DNA of 64,000 bases, taken from Fulvimarina sp040239565 (GTDB lineage: Bacteria > Pseudomonadota > Alphaproteobacteria > Rhizobiales > Rhizobiaceae). The stretch is taken from assembly GCF_040239565.1 (NCBI RefSeq), contig NZ_JBEHWS010000010.1, forward strand, positions 1 through 64,000, in the 5' to 3' direction. Numbering within the stretch: the first letter of the stretch is position 1; each line of letters starts with the position of its first letter. Below, piece after piece: positions 56,619 to 64,000 of this stretch. A program made the position numbers and the translations under genes. The notes below the pieces were generated by a model. The model did no database searches. It had not been told where the DNA came from and saw only the letters and a program-made list of their open reading frames with translations.

Positions 56619-57980
56619 ATGCACAGCGATACACAGGCCCCCCGACCCTTGCGTGCCGCAGGTGGACGCAGTCTGACGGGAACGTCGCGCGTACCGGGCG
56701 ACAAGTCGATATCGCACCGGGCTTTCCTGTTCGGTGGACTTGCCAGTGGCACGACGCGCGTGACCGGCCTTCTGGAAGGCGAGGACGTGCTTGCGACAGG
56801 GCGGGCGATGGTCGCCATGGGCGCGCTGATCCGCAAGGACGGGGATGCATTCGTGGTCGATGGCGTCGGCAACGGATGCCTGCTCGAACCGGCAGAGCCG
56901 CTCGATTTCGGAAATGCCGGAACGGGCGCGCGCCTGACCATGGGACTTGTAGGCGCCTATCATTTCGGCTCGACTTTCATCGGCGATGCCTCGCTTTCCA
57001 AGCGCCCGATGGGCCGTGTGCTCGATCCGCTGCGTGAGATGGGCGTTCAGGTGGTCGCGCGTTCCAAGGACCGTCTGCCGCTGTCGATCCACGGTCCGAA
57101 ATCGACCGCGCCTATCGAATACCGCGTGCCGATGGCCTCGGCGCAGGTGAAGAGCGCGGTTCTGTTCGCGGGGCTCAACACGCCGGGTATCACAACCGTG
57201 ATCGAGCCCGTGATGACCCGCGATCATACCGAGAAAATGCTCGAGGGATTCGGCGCATCGATCGAGGTCGAGACCAAAGCGGACGGTTCGCGGCACATTC
57301 GCCTTAAGGGCCAGGGCGACCTGAAGGGACTCCCGGATTTCCAGGTGCCGGGCGACCCTTCCTCCGCCGCTTTTCCTATCGTTGCCGGTCTCATCGTTCC
57401 TGGATCTGACCTGACGATCGAGAACATGTTGATGAATCCGACTCGCACCGGACTGATCGAAACGCTGCGCGAAATGGGTGGATCGATCGAAATCCTCAGC
57501 TCGCGCACAGAAGGTGGCGAAGAGGTCGCCGATCTGCGCATCCGGCATTCCGAACTCACCGGCGTCGAAGTGCCGCCCGAACGGGCGCCGTCGATGATCG
57601 ACGAGTATCCAGTTCTCGCCGTCGCCGCCGCCTTCGCGAAAGGCAAGACGGTGATGCGGGGTCTCGACGAGCTCCGTGTGAAGGAGTCCGACCGGTTGTC
57701 CGCTGTTGCGGCCGGCCTTGCGGCAAACAATATTGCCCATGAAGAGGGCGGAGACTGGCTTGTCGTCGATGGCGATCCCGATGGCAAAGGCTATGGCGGC
57801 GGTACGGTCGTCACCCATCTCGACCACAGGATCGCGATGAGCTTCCTCGTCCTGGGTCTTGCTTCGGAAGAATCGGTGATCGTTGACGACGGACGCATGA
57901 TCGCGACGAGCTTTCCCGAATTTCCCGATATGATGCGTGGCTTCGGAGGCGACATTTCCGACGTGGCAGTCCCATCGTGA
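56619..57980 (+). CDS. aroA: 3-phosphoshikimate 1-carboxyvinyltransferase (EPSP synthase, class II)
   Basis: The 453-residue enzyme joins PEP to shikimate 3-phosphate on the path to aromatic amino acids. It aligns along its length with the Agrobacterium CP4 type: GDKSISHRAF at 27-36, FIGDASLSKRPMGRVL, MASAQVKSAVLFAGLNTPG, APSMIDEYP and ELRVKESDRLSAV. At the position where CP4 has Ala100, which excludes glyphosate, this protein has Gly101 (NAGTGAR). It is translated into the next gene through a GTGA overlap. aroA-cmk-rpsA order is conserved. Confidence 0.96.
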   Translation: MHSDTQAPRPLRAAGGRSLTGTSRVPGDKSISHRAFLFGGLASGTTRVTGLLEGEDVLATGRAMVAMGALIRKDGDAFVVDGVGNGCLLEPAEPLDFGNAGTGARLTMGLVGAYHFGSTFIGDASLSKRPMGRVLDPLREMGVQVVARSKDRLPLSIHGPKSTAPIEYRVPMASAQVKSAVLFAGLNTPGITTVIEPVMTRDHTEKMLEGFGASIEVETKADGSRHIRLKGQGDLKGLPDFQVPGDPSSAAFPIVAGLIVPGSDLTIENMLMNPTRTGLIETLREMGGSIEILSSRTEGGEEVADLRIRHSELTGVEVPPERAPSMIDEYPVLAVAAAFAKGKTVMRGLDELRVKESDRLSAVAAGLAANNIAHEEGGDWLVVDGDPDGKGYGGGTVVTHLDHRIAMSFLVLGLASEESVIVDDGRMIATSFPEFPDMMRGFGGDISDVAVPS

Positions 57981-58663
57981 GCGATCAGGCGGGAGGTCGG
58001 CGGCTCGATTTTCACTTCGATCTCGTCTCTCCCTACGCCCATCTCGTTCTGGCTCGCTTGGTCGAGCTTCCCGACGATGTGCACATCCGTCCGATTGCGA
58101 CGCTCCTCGGCGGCCTGCTTGCCCATCACGGACAGGTCGGACCGGCGGAAATTCCGGCGAAACGGCTCCATACCTATCGCCACGCGGTCTTTCTGGGCGA
58201 TGCGCTAGGACGCCCGGCGAGGTTCCCCCCGCGCCATCCTTTCAAGTCGCTGGCCGCCATGCGGCTCCTCGCCGGGGCAAACGGAGGTGACGGCGTATCG
58301 ATCGAAATCGTCCGGACCGCTTTCGACTTCGTCTTTTCGGAGGGCAGAGCCATCGATACGAATGAAGGCCTGCTGGAACTGGCAGACAAACTTGGTCTCG
58401 ATCACGCGCTTGCATTAGCCGATGCCTCGAAGGCAGCGTTGCGGTCGAACACCGACGCGGCGATAACGGCCGGCGTTTTCGGAGTCCCGAGTTTCGTACC
58501 GGTGTCGTCCGAAGGTGAGACCGGACCTGTCTTCTTCGGCGTCGACGCCTTCGACATGTTGCTGGGCTATCTGGCCGAGCCAACGCTGTTCGACCGGCAG
58601 GAATTTGCCGCGCTCAACTGTGTTTCCGTTGGCATTCGCCGCGAAAAAGCGGAGGCCCGATGA
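57977..58663 (+). CDS. DsbA-family / 2-hydroxychromene-2-carboxylate isomerase-like protein
   Basis: The 228-residue thioredoxin-fold protein starts with FHFDLVSPYAHL, the SPY motif where DsbA proteins have CxxC, and continues with GVFGVPSFV, the cis-proline region. This is the glutathione-dependent HCCA-isomerase/kappa GST type. A substrate cannot be assigned, since no naphthalene pathway genes are near. GTG 57977 overlaps the aroA stop (GTGA), and its own stop overlaps the next ATG. Confidence 0.8.
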   Translation: MSDQAGGRRLDFHFDLVSPYAHLVLARLVELPDDVHIRPIATLLGGLLAHHGQVGPAEIPAKRLHTYRHAVFLGDALGRPARFPPRHPFKSLAAMRLLAGANGGDGVSIEIVRTAFDFVFSEGRAIDTNEGLLELADKLGLDHALALADASKAALRSNTDAAITAGVFGVPSFVPVSSEGETGPVFFGVDAFDMLLGYLAEPTLFDRQEFAALNCVSVGIRREKAEAR

Positions 58664-59103
58664 TCAACCTCCTCACTATCCTCGTTGTCATCGTCTTCTT
58701 TCTCCCGATTTCTTTCATCTACGGGTGCTGGCGCGCGCGAGGGCTGAAAGCCAATCACGGAACGCTCAAGGCATGTCTGACCTCTCTCCTGCCGATGCCG
58801 CTTTTGTTCGCCACATGCGGAGCGGTGGCACTCGTCTGGGCAAGTGAGTCCGGCATGCGAGCAACCGCGGAGCTTGTTGGAAGAGAAGCCCCAAGCCAAC
58901 TCGATACAGGCAACGGCGTCCTCGATGCCGTTCTCGCCATCGCGCTGTGGCTCGGTCAGCTCGAACTTTTCCTCTTCATGATCGCAATTCCCTATCTGAT
59001 GGGTGCGATCATCGCGGCGATTCTTCTGCTGCTAGACGACAAGGGCCGCATCGAATTGCCGATGCCCGCCGAACCGACAGACCCCAATTCCGACGAAGGA
59101 TAG
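58660..59103 (+). CDS. Unrecognised multi-pass membrane protein
   Basis: The 147-residue product begins with a TM helix (INLLTILVVIVFFLPISFIYG), has a second hydrophobic span around 43-61 and two more at about 88-127, then an acidic tail PTDPNSDEG. I do not recognise the family. Overlaps of four bases with the isomerase upstream and six bases to cmk downstream place it firmly in the aroA-cmk operon, so it is likely expressed. Confidence 0.7.
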   Translation: MINLLTILVVIVFFLPISFIYGCWRARGLKANHGTLKACLTSLLPMPLLFATCGAVALVWASESGMRATAELVGREAPSQLDTGNGVLDAVLAIALWLGQLELFLFMIAIPYLMGAIIAAILLLLDDKGRIELPMPAEPTDPNSDEG

Positions 59104-59108
59104 ACCTT

Positions 59109-59744
59109 ATGGCCAAGTCTCCTGTCATCGCCATCGACGGACCCGCCGCGGCTGGAAAGGGTACGCTCGCCAAGCGCCTCGCGATCCATTATGGCCTGCC
59201 CTATCTCGATACCGGCCTCCTCTATCGTGCGGTCGGTCGGAAAGCCCAAGGTCTCGCTCTCGATCTCGACGATCCGGACCAGATGACGCCGCTCGCTCGT
59301 GATCTCGATACCAGCGATATCGACGAAGCCTCTCTTCGCGGACGTGAGGCGGGAGAGCTCGCCTCGCGCGTCGCGGCCCATCAGGGGGTCCGGCAGGCAC
59401 TGAACGCCTTTCAGCGCGAATTCGCCGCCCGACCCGGTGGTGCCCTGCTCGATGGTCGTGATATCGGGACGGTGATCTGTCCAGATGCCGACGTGAAGAT
59501 CTTCGTTACCGCGAGCGCCGAAGTGCGCGCCCGCCGCCGCACGGACGAGCTCAACGCGAAGGGGAGAACGGTCATCTACGATCGGATCCTGGAAGAGGTG
59601 CGCCAGCGCGACGATCGCGACAGCAACCGCGCCATCTCGCCTCTGAAACCGGCCGATGACGCCCACTTGCTGGATACCAGTGAATTGAGTATAGACGGCG
59701 TGTTCCGCAAAGCTTGCAGTCTCATCGACGCGCAAATATCTTAA
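59109..59744 (+). CDS. cmk: Cytidylate kinase
   Basis: The 211-residue kinase phosphorylates CMP and dCMP. The P-loop GPAAAGKGT is at 11-19, DTGLLYRAV binds the monophosphate, GRDIGTV and RRRTDEL supply the catalytic arginines, and RDDRDSNRAISPL is the lid region. ATG 59109 (MAKSPVIAIDG) lies six bases after the preceding stop. The longer frame overlapping that gene is a shadow. Confidence 0.95.
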   Translation: MAKSPVIAIDGPAAAGKGTLAKRLAIHYGLPYLDTGLLYRAVGRKAQGLALDLDDPDQMTPLARDLDTSDIDEASLRGREAGELASRVAAHQGVRQALNAFQREFAARPGGALLDGRDIGTVICPDADVKIFVTASAEVRARRRTDELNAKGRTVIYDRILEEVRQRDDRDSNRAISPLKPADDAHLLDTSELSIDGVFRKACSLIDAQIS

Positions 59745-60069
59745 AAAGCGGAATGGAGTTTGTCGGGGCGGCTCTCGTAGAGAGGGCGCGCCCTTTTCGG
59801 TCATGTGCGGACAGCTTTTCGCGTTTGCCGACAGCTTCGATCAACCGGTCCGGACCGGCGTTCCCCTGCGCCAGACGGTGGCAATCCGACTTCGTAACTT
59901 CGATCGGTCGCCGCCAGGCCCGCTCAGACGCGCTTTGATGCGTCGGATGCGGGCGGAACCCGATTTTGGACCATCGAAACTCGAACAGGGCCGTTTTTAT
60001 TCGGCCAATGGCGCATAAACCTCTCCAGGGCTCGGCAAAGCGGCCGGAGGGGTTCCTCAAGGAGAACGA
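59745..60069. other. rpsA leader region
   Basis: These 325 bases hold no credible gene. GGCCG at 59989-59993 pairs with CGGCC at 60002-60006 around a T-rich loop, and CCTCTCC (60021-60027) can pair with GGAGGGG (60046-60052) just ahead of the rpsA ribosome site AAGGAG at 60059. S1 is autoregulated through its leader in E. coli, so a translational control structure is plausible. Confidence 0.4.
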
Positions 60070-61776
60070 ATGTCAAATCTCAATCCCTCTCGCGACGATT
60101 TCGCCTCGATGCTCGAGGCCTCGTTCCACGAGCAGGACGTTGCCGAAGGAACGGTGGTCAAGGGGACCGTCGTCGCGATCGAGAAGGATATGGCCGTCGT
60201 CGACGTCGGCCTGAAAGTCGAGGGCCGAGTCGCCCTCAAGGAATTCGGGGCCAAGGGCCGCGACGGTGATCTGTCGGTCGGCGACGAAGTCGAGGTCTAT
60301 GTCGAGCGCATCGAGAATGCTCTCGGCGAAGCCGTCCTGTCGCGCGACAAGGCGCGCCGGGAAGAGAGCTGGATCCGGCTCGAAGCCAAGTTCAACGAGA
60401 ACGAGAAGGTCGAAGGCCAGATCTTCAACCAGGTCAAGGGTGGCTTCACGGTCGACCTCGACGGAGCCGTCGCCTTCCTGCCGCGTTCGCAGGTCGACAT
60501 CCGTCCGATCCGCGACGTGACGCCGCTGATGAACACGCCGCAGCCGTTCCAGATCCTCAAGATGGACAAGCGCCGCGGCAATATCGTCGTCTCGCGTCGT
60601 ACCGTTCTCGAGGAAAGCCGCGCCGAACAGCGTTCGGAAATCGTCCAGAACCTCGAAGAGGGTCAGGTCGTCGACGGTATCGTCAAGAACATCACCGACT
60701 ATGGTGCGTTCGTCGATCTCGGCGGTATCGATGGTCTGCTGCACGTCACCGACATGGCGTGGCGCCGCGTGAACCATCCGACGGAGATCCTGCAGATCGG
60801 TCAGACCGTGAAGGTCCAGATCATCCGGATCAACCAAGAAACCCACCGCATCTCGCTCGGCATGAAGCAGCTCGAGGCAGATCCGTGGGACGGCATCGGC
60901 GTCAAGTATCCGATGGGCGTCAAGGTCACGGGCCGCGTCACGAACATCACCGACTACGGTGCGTTCGTCGAGCTGGAGCCGGGCATCGAAGGCCTCATCC
61001 ACGTCTCCGAGATGTCCTGGACGAAGAAGAACGTCCATCCGGGCAAGATCCTCGCCACCTCCCAGGAGGTCGAGGTCGTTGTTCTCGAAGTCGACCCGAA
61101 CAAGCGCCGCATCTCGCTCGGCCTGAAGCAGACGCTTCAGAACCCGTGGGACGCGTTCGCCGAGAAGTTCCCGGCCGGTTCGGTCGTGGAAGGCGAAGTC
61201 AAGAACAAGACCGAGTTCGGTCTCTTCATCGGCCTCGAAGGCGATGTGGATGGCATGGTCCACCTCTCCGACCTCGACTGGAACCGTCCGGGCGAGCAGG
61301 TCATCGAAGAGTTCAACAAGGGTGATCTCGTCAAGGCCCAGGTTCTCGACGTCGACGTCGAGAAGGAGCGTATCTCGCTCGGCATGAAGCAGGTCGGCGG
61401 CGATCCGTTCGTAGAAGCTGCCGAAGCCGGTGACGTTCGCCGTGGTTCGGTCGTGTCGTGCGAGGTGACGGCTGTCACCGATGGCGGCATCGAGGTGAAG
61501 ATCGTCGATACCGATCTGACGTCCTTCATCCGCCGTTCCGATCTCGCTCGCGACCGCGACGAGCAGCGCCCAGAGCGTTTCTCGGTCGGCCAGACGACCG
61601 ATGCCCGCGTCACCCAGTTCGACAAGAAGGCCCGCAAGGTCGGCCTGTCGATCAAGGCGCTGCAGATCGCAGAAGAGAAGGAAGCCGTCGCGCAGTTCGG
61701 TTCGACCGACTCGGGTGCTTCGCTCGGCGACATTCTCGGCGCGGCCCTCAAGGGCAACAAAGGCGACGAGGAATAA
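60070..61776 (+). CDS. rpsA: 30S ribosomal protein S1
   Basis: The 568-residue protein contains six S1/OB repeats, recognisable by GFTVDLDGAVAFLP, YGAFVDLGGIDGLLH, YGAFVELEPGIEGLIH, FGLFIGLEGDVDGMVH and flanking RRISLG-type strands. It recruits mRNA to the 30S subunit. Full length for alphaproteobacteria. AAGGAGAACGA precedes ATG 60070. cmk is upstream and a strong terminator follows. Codon use is noticeably more biased (Gly GGC/GGT, Arg CGC/CGT) than neighbours, as expected for high expression. Confidence 0.97.
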   Translation: MSNLNPSRDDFASMLEASFHEQDVAEGTVVKGTVVAIEKDMAVVDVGLKVEGRVALKEFGAKGRDGDLSVGDEVEVYVERIENALGEAVLSRDKARREESWIRLEAKFNENEKVEGQIFNQVKGGFTVDLDGAVAFLPRSQVDIRPIRDVTPLMNTPQPFQILKMDKRRGNIVVSRRTVLEESRAEQRSEIVQNLEEGQVVDGIVKNITDYGAFVDLGGIDGLLHVTDMAWRRVNHPTEILQIGQTVKVQIIRINQETHRISLGMKQLEADPWDGIGVKYPMGVKVTGRVTNITDYGAFVELEPGIEGLIHVSEMSWTKKNVHPGKILATSQEVEVVVLEVDPNKRRISLGLKQTLQNPWDAFAEKFPAGSVVEGEVKNKTEFGLFIGLEGDVDGMVHLSDLDWNRPGEQVIEEFNKGDLVKAQVLDVDVEKERISLGMKQVGGDPFVEAAEAGDVRRGSVVSCEVTAVTDGGIEVKIVDTDLTSFIRRSDLARDRDEQRPERFSVGQTTDARVTQFDKKARKVGLSIKALQIAEEKEAVAQFGSTDSGASLGDILGAALKGNKGDEE

Positions 61777-61820
61777 GCTTCGGAATTCTGTCGGGACCGA
61801 TCAGGTCCCGGCATTCCAAA

Positions 61821-61860
61821 ACAAAAGACCCCCGTCGAGCGATCGTCGGGGGTCTTTTGT
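61821..61860 (+). terminator. Terminator of rpsA
   Basis: AAAAGACCCCCG and CGGGGGTCTTTT pair perfectly over twelve positions around a twelve-base loop. The stem is symmetrical, with As before and Ts after, so it can work in both directions and may also serve the convergent SoxYZ-like gene. Confidence 0.9.
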
Positions 61861-61938
61861 TTTATCCGAATGAACTGGCACTCAGATATGGAGTGGCACC
61901 GATCCGGTTCGCCTAAAACGACGGATAGGCACCGCGCT

Positions 61939-62754
61939 TCAGCTGCCGCCGAGGCTGAACGATTTCTGGAATACCGCGCCTTCGGTATCGGCCATTCGGA
62001 TGCGCAGTTCGGAGACGTCTTTTTCCGGAATGCTGAACTTGATCTGGGGATTTTCGCTGAGCGAGATGCTGCCCGTCATCGTAAACATCTTCTCGTTGTC
62101 CGCCCAGCTTTCGATGGTCTGGACGTAGCGGGCTAGGATGTAGTGCAGCGTCACCTGATCCATCTGCATCCCGGAATGCTGAGGATGGCTGATGTCGAGG
62201 GCGACTTCGTCGTGATCGCTCGCGGCACGCTGAAGCGTGTTGGGTGTGGTCAGATCCATTTCGCCCAAGGTCGCGAGCGCCTCTTCGACGCCGGTCGTCG
62301 GCGGGGCGGCGCAGGCGCCCGTGCCAGAGGTCTTCACCATCGCCTCGTGCATGAGAAGTTCGCCAGCTTTCGTCTCGACGATGGCGCGCACCTTGGTCGG
62401 ACCGTTGAAGCGCATGGCCACTTCCACCGAAAAATCGTCCGTATCCGTCGCCATCTCGAAATCGGCCGAGACCGGCATGGGGTTCTCGTCGATGATCAGC
62501 GTGAGGCTCTTGATCTCCTCACCCTTGGGGAGGTCAACATTGGCCCGGATAGGCACACGCAGATCGTTCTCGGCGCGATAGGGCGTGACGAGTTCGACGA
62601 GCGGGCTTTGCTCCATGATCGAGCGATCGCCGTAGATGTCGGCGCGGATGTCGGACCAGGCATCAGGTGCTCCGGCACCGCCTGCTGCAAGCGCAGGCGC
62701 CGCTGCGGAAAGCGCAATTGCGGCAACGGCAATCTTCAACGAAGTCCGGATCAT
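61939..62754 (-). CDS. SoxYZ-like sulfur carrier, quinoprotein-dehydrogenase-associated type
   Basis: The 271-residue precursor has a Sec signal (SLKIAVAAIALSAAAPALAAGG) and two Ig-like halves resembling SoxY (about 35-150) fused to SoxZ (about 170-271). The possible carrier cysteine is Cys148 in SGTGACAAPP. The family usually accompanies PQQ-dependent dehydrogenase genes. None is present here, nor are other sox genes. ATG 62754 has GGGAGG upstream, so the long frame from 63072 is rejected. Function is inferred only from the family. Confidence 0.78.
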   Translation of the reverse strand: MIRTSLKIAVAAIALSAAAPALAAGGAGAPDAWSDIRADIYGDRSIMEQSPLVELVTPYRAENDLRVPIRANVDLPKGEEIKSLTLIIDENPMPVSADFEMATDTDDFSVEVAMRFNGPTKVRAIVETKAGELLMHEAMVKTSGTGACAAPPTTGVEEALATLGEMDLTTPNTLQRAASDHDEVALDISHPQHSGMQMDQVTLHYILARYVQTIESWADNEKMFTMTGSISLSENPQIKFSIPEKDVSELRIRMADTEGAVFQKSFSLGGS

Positions 62755-62964
62755 CAAGTCCTCCCAACCTGCTAAACCTCTGCGCGCCCGGTTCGGCGAC
62801 GGGTTGAGCGCGCGTGACATATATCGAGAATCGGTTTCGATAGCCAGCAGTCCTTCCGTACGAAGAGCTTGCCTAAAGCATTGCACAACTGCCTGTGTTG
62901 CAGATGGTCGCGTGACAGAGACTTGACGTTGACGCCCCCTCGCCTGCCGACTACGCGCAACCTC

Positions 62965-63687
62965 ATGGTTGACTTCCCCTCGCCTCTTCTGCCGGCACGT
63001 CTCATCAGACGCTACAAACGGTTTCTCGCCGACGTCGTCATCGACGAGACCGGCGAAGAAACGACGGTCCATTGTCCGAACCCGGGCGCGATGATGGGGC
63101 TGAAGGAGTCAAACTCGCGGGTCTGGCTTTCGCGCTCGGCAAACAAGGCGCGAAAGCTGCCGCTTACGCTCGAAATCGTCGAGGCGGACGGAACGCTGGT
63201 CGGGATCAATACCGGTCTTCCCAATCGGCTTGCCGAGCAAGCGATCGGCAATGGTCTCATTCCCGCCCTTTCAGATCTCGGAACTTTGCGCCGCGAGGTG
63301 AAATACGGAATCAATTCGCGCATCGACCTTCTCGGCGAGCAACTGGACGGTCGAACGGTCTATATCGAAGTGAAGAACGTCCATCTGATGCGCGAGGCCG
63401 GGCTTGCGGAGTTTCCCGACTGCGTGACGACGCGCGGGGCGAAACATCTGCGCGAACTCGGCGATCAGGTCGAAGCAGGACACCGGTCGGTCATGCTATA
63501 CGTCGTCCAGCGGGCCGACTGCGACAGGATCGCCCTCGCCGCCGATCTCGATCCGGGATATACGACTGCATTCGCCGCAGCGCGTGAAAGAGGGGTTGAA
63601 GCATATGGCGTTCGGTGCGACATCACTCTGAATGGCATAATCCCGAGTGTCGAGATTCCGGTTCTCGATCCGCCGCTGTCCCGTTAG
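62965..63687 (+). CDS. sfsA: SfsA family DNA-binding protein / DNA-RNA nuclease-like
   Basis: The 240-residue protein matches SfsA: an N-terminal OB-like part (KRFLADVVIDETGEETTVHCPNPGAM), then the nuclease-like core SRIDLLGE and YIEVKNVHL with the expected Asp, Glu and Lys, and FPDCVTTRGAKHL. SfsA was first described as a regulator of maltose genes in E. coli. The nuclease fold suggests more. ATG 62965 is the first good start. map follows 27 bases later in the same direction, the usual arrangement in this class. Confidence 0.93.
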   Translation: MVDFPSPLLPARLIRRYKRFLADVVIDETGEETTVHCPNPGAMMGLKESNSRVWLSRSANKARKLPLTLEIVEADGTLVGINTGLPNRLAEQAIGNGLIPALSDLGTLRREVKYGINSRIDLLGEQLDGRTVYIEVKNVHLMREAGLAEFPDCVTTRGAKHLRELGDQVEAGHRSVMLYVVQRADCDRIALAADLDPGYTTAFAAARERGVEAYGVRCDITLNGIIPSVEIPVLDPPLSR

Positions 63688-63714
63688 TCTTTCATAGAAC
63701 CCGTTCGACGCGCC

Positions 63715-64000
63715 ATGACAACCTATCTCGAAGCCGAAGCAAATCCCCAGCGCAACACTGGCGTCATCAGGCTCTACGGGCCTGAGGGATTTGAGGGGAT
63801 GCGCCGGGCTTCCCGCGTCACGGCCGAATGCCTCGATGCGCTCGCCGACATCGTGAAACCGGGCGTGACGACCCAGGCCATCGACGATTTCGTCTGGGAT
63901 TTCGGGATCGAGCGTAACGCATCTCCGGCAACGCTCAATTATCGGGGATACACCAAAAGTGTCTGCACCTCGATCAATCATGTCGTCTGCCACGGCATTC
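63715..64000 (+). CDS. map: Methionine aminopeptidase, type I (partial, runs off the window)
   Basis: Ninety-five codons are visible, beginning MTTYLEAEANPQRNTG. Downstream are MRRASRVTAECLDAL, KPGVTTQAIDDFV, TLNYRGYTKSVCTSINHVVCHGI, the N-terminal half of a type I MetAP including the substrate-pocket His in the INHVVCHG motif. The metal-binding Asp, Asp, His and Glu residues lie beyond the window end. It removes initiator methionine from nascent proteins. Confidence 0.93.
   Translation, partial: MTTYLEAEANPQRNTGVIRLYGPEGFEGMRRASRVTAECLDALADIVKPGVTTQAIDDFVWDFGIERNASPATLNYRGYTKSVCTSINHVVCHGI

Noticed and set aside
56538..57827. 429-codon frame antisense to aroA
   Set aside because: It is the mirror of a full-length, motif-complete EPSP synthase.

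Overview
The window is a GC-rich, gene-dense chromosomal segment of an alphaproteobacterium, most likely order Hyphomicrobiales (Rhizobiales), possibly Aurantimonadaceae-like. The evidence is gene content and order: ffs, dnaX, ybaB and recR together; trpF, trpB, trpA, accD, folC and murA in one direction; aroA, cmk and rpsA together; two yejA genes ahead of yejBEF; AccD and DnaX of the forms that lack zinc cysteines; a class II (CP4-like) AroA; an HWE-family histidine kinase; and a TIGR02300-type acidic protein. This is almost entirely core chromosome. I saw no rRNA operon, CRISPR array, prophage or insertion sequence.

Layout. 0-9.4 kb: hisN and a Rhizobium-type L-asparaginase (minus strand), a DUF3750 protein, a PfkB sugar kinase, a small cytochrome c, a periplasmic thioredoxin-like protein, DhnA-type aldolase, an M20 amidohydrolase and an orphan peptide-binding protein. 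9.4-17.4 kb: mfd and sdhE, then a response regulator with an HWE sensor kinase and a universal stress protein. 17.4-18.4 kb: about 1 kb without a credible gene but rich in strong inverted repeats. 18.4-26.3 kb: a long minus-strand cluster trpF-trpB-[toxin-antitoxin]-cutA-trpA-accD-folC-small membrane protein-murA. 26.4-33.2 kb: hrpB behind a YnjBCD-type ABC transporter operon, itself carrying a TumE/TumA-like toxin-antitoxin pair. 33.4-38.9 kb: an SDR, a P-loop kinase, recR, ybaB, dnaX, a membrane methyltransferase and SRP RNA. 38.9-42.0 kb: HIT protein and nudC facing pheA and kdsB.

42.2-54.8 kb: a membrane-anchored cytochrome with three fused haem c domains, then yejA1, yejA2, yejB, yejE, a degenerate antitoxin/PIN pair, a His-rich cation efflux protein, yejF and a Nudix hydrolase. 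54.8-64 kb: nth, tRNA-Ala(GGC), an Asp/Glu-rich protein, aroA, a DsbA-like isomerase, a membrane protein, cmk, rpsA, a SoxYZ-like carrier, sfsA and the start of map.

The most notable signals are: (1) the tri-haem cytochrome fusion, whose two C-terminal domains are about 88 percent identical to each other and close to the separate cytochrome at 4.2 kb; (2) three unrelated toxin-antitoxin modules, each embedded co-directionally inside a conserved operon (trp, ynj, yej), the last apparently decayed in both partners; (3) the palindrome-rich non-coding kilobase at 17.4-18.4 kb; and (4) a 51-residue membrane protein gene between folC and murA. Start sites were chosen from visible Shine-Dalgarno sequences and family N-termini. 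No database search was possible, so every family name is from recognition of motifs.
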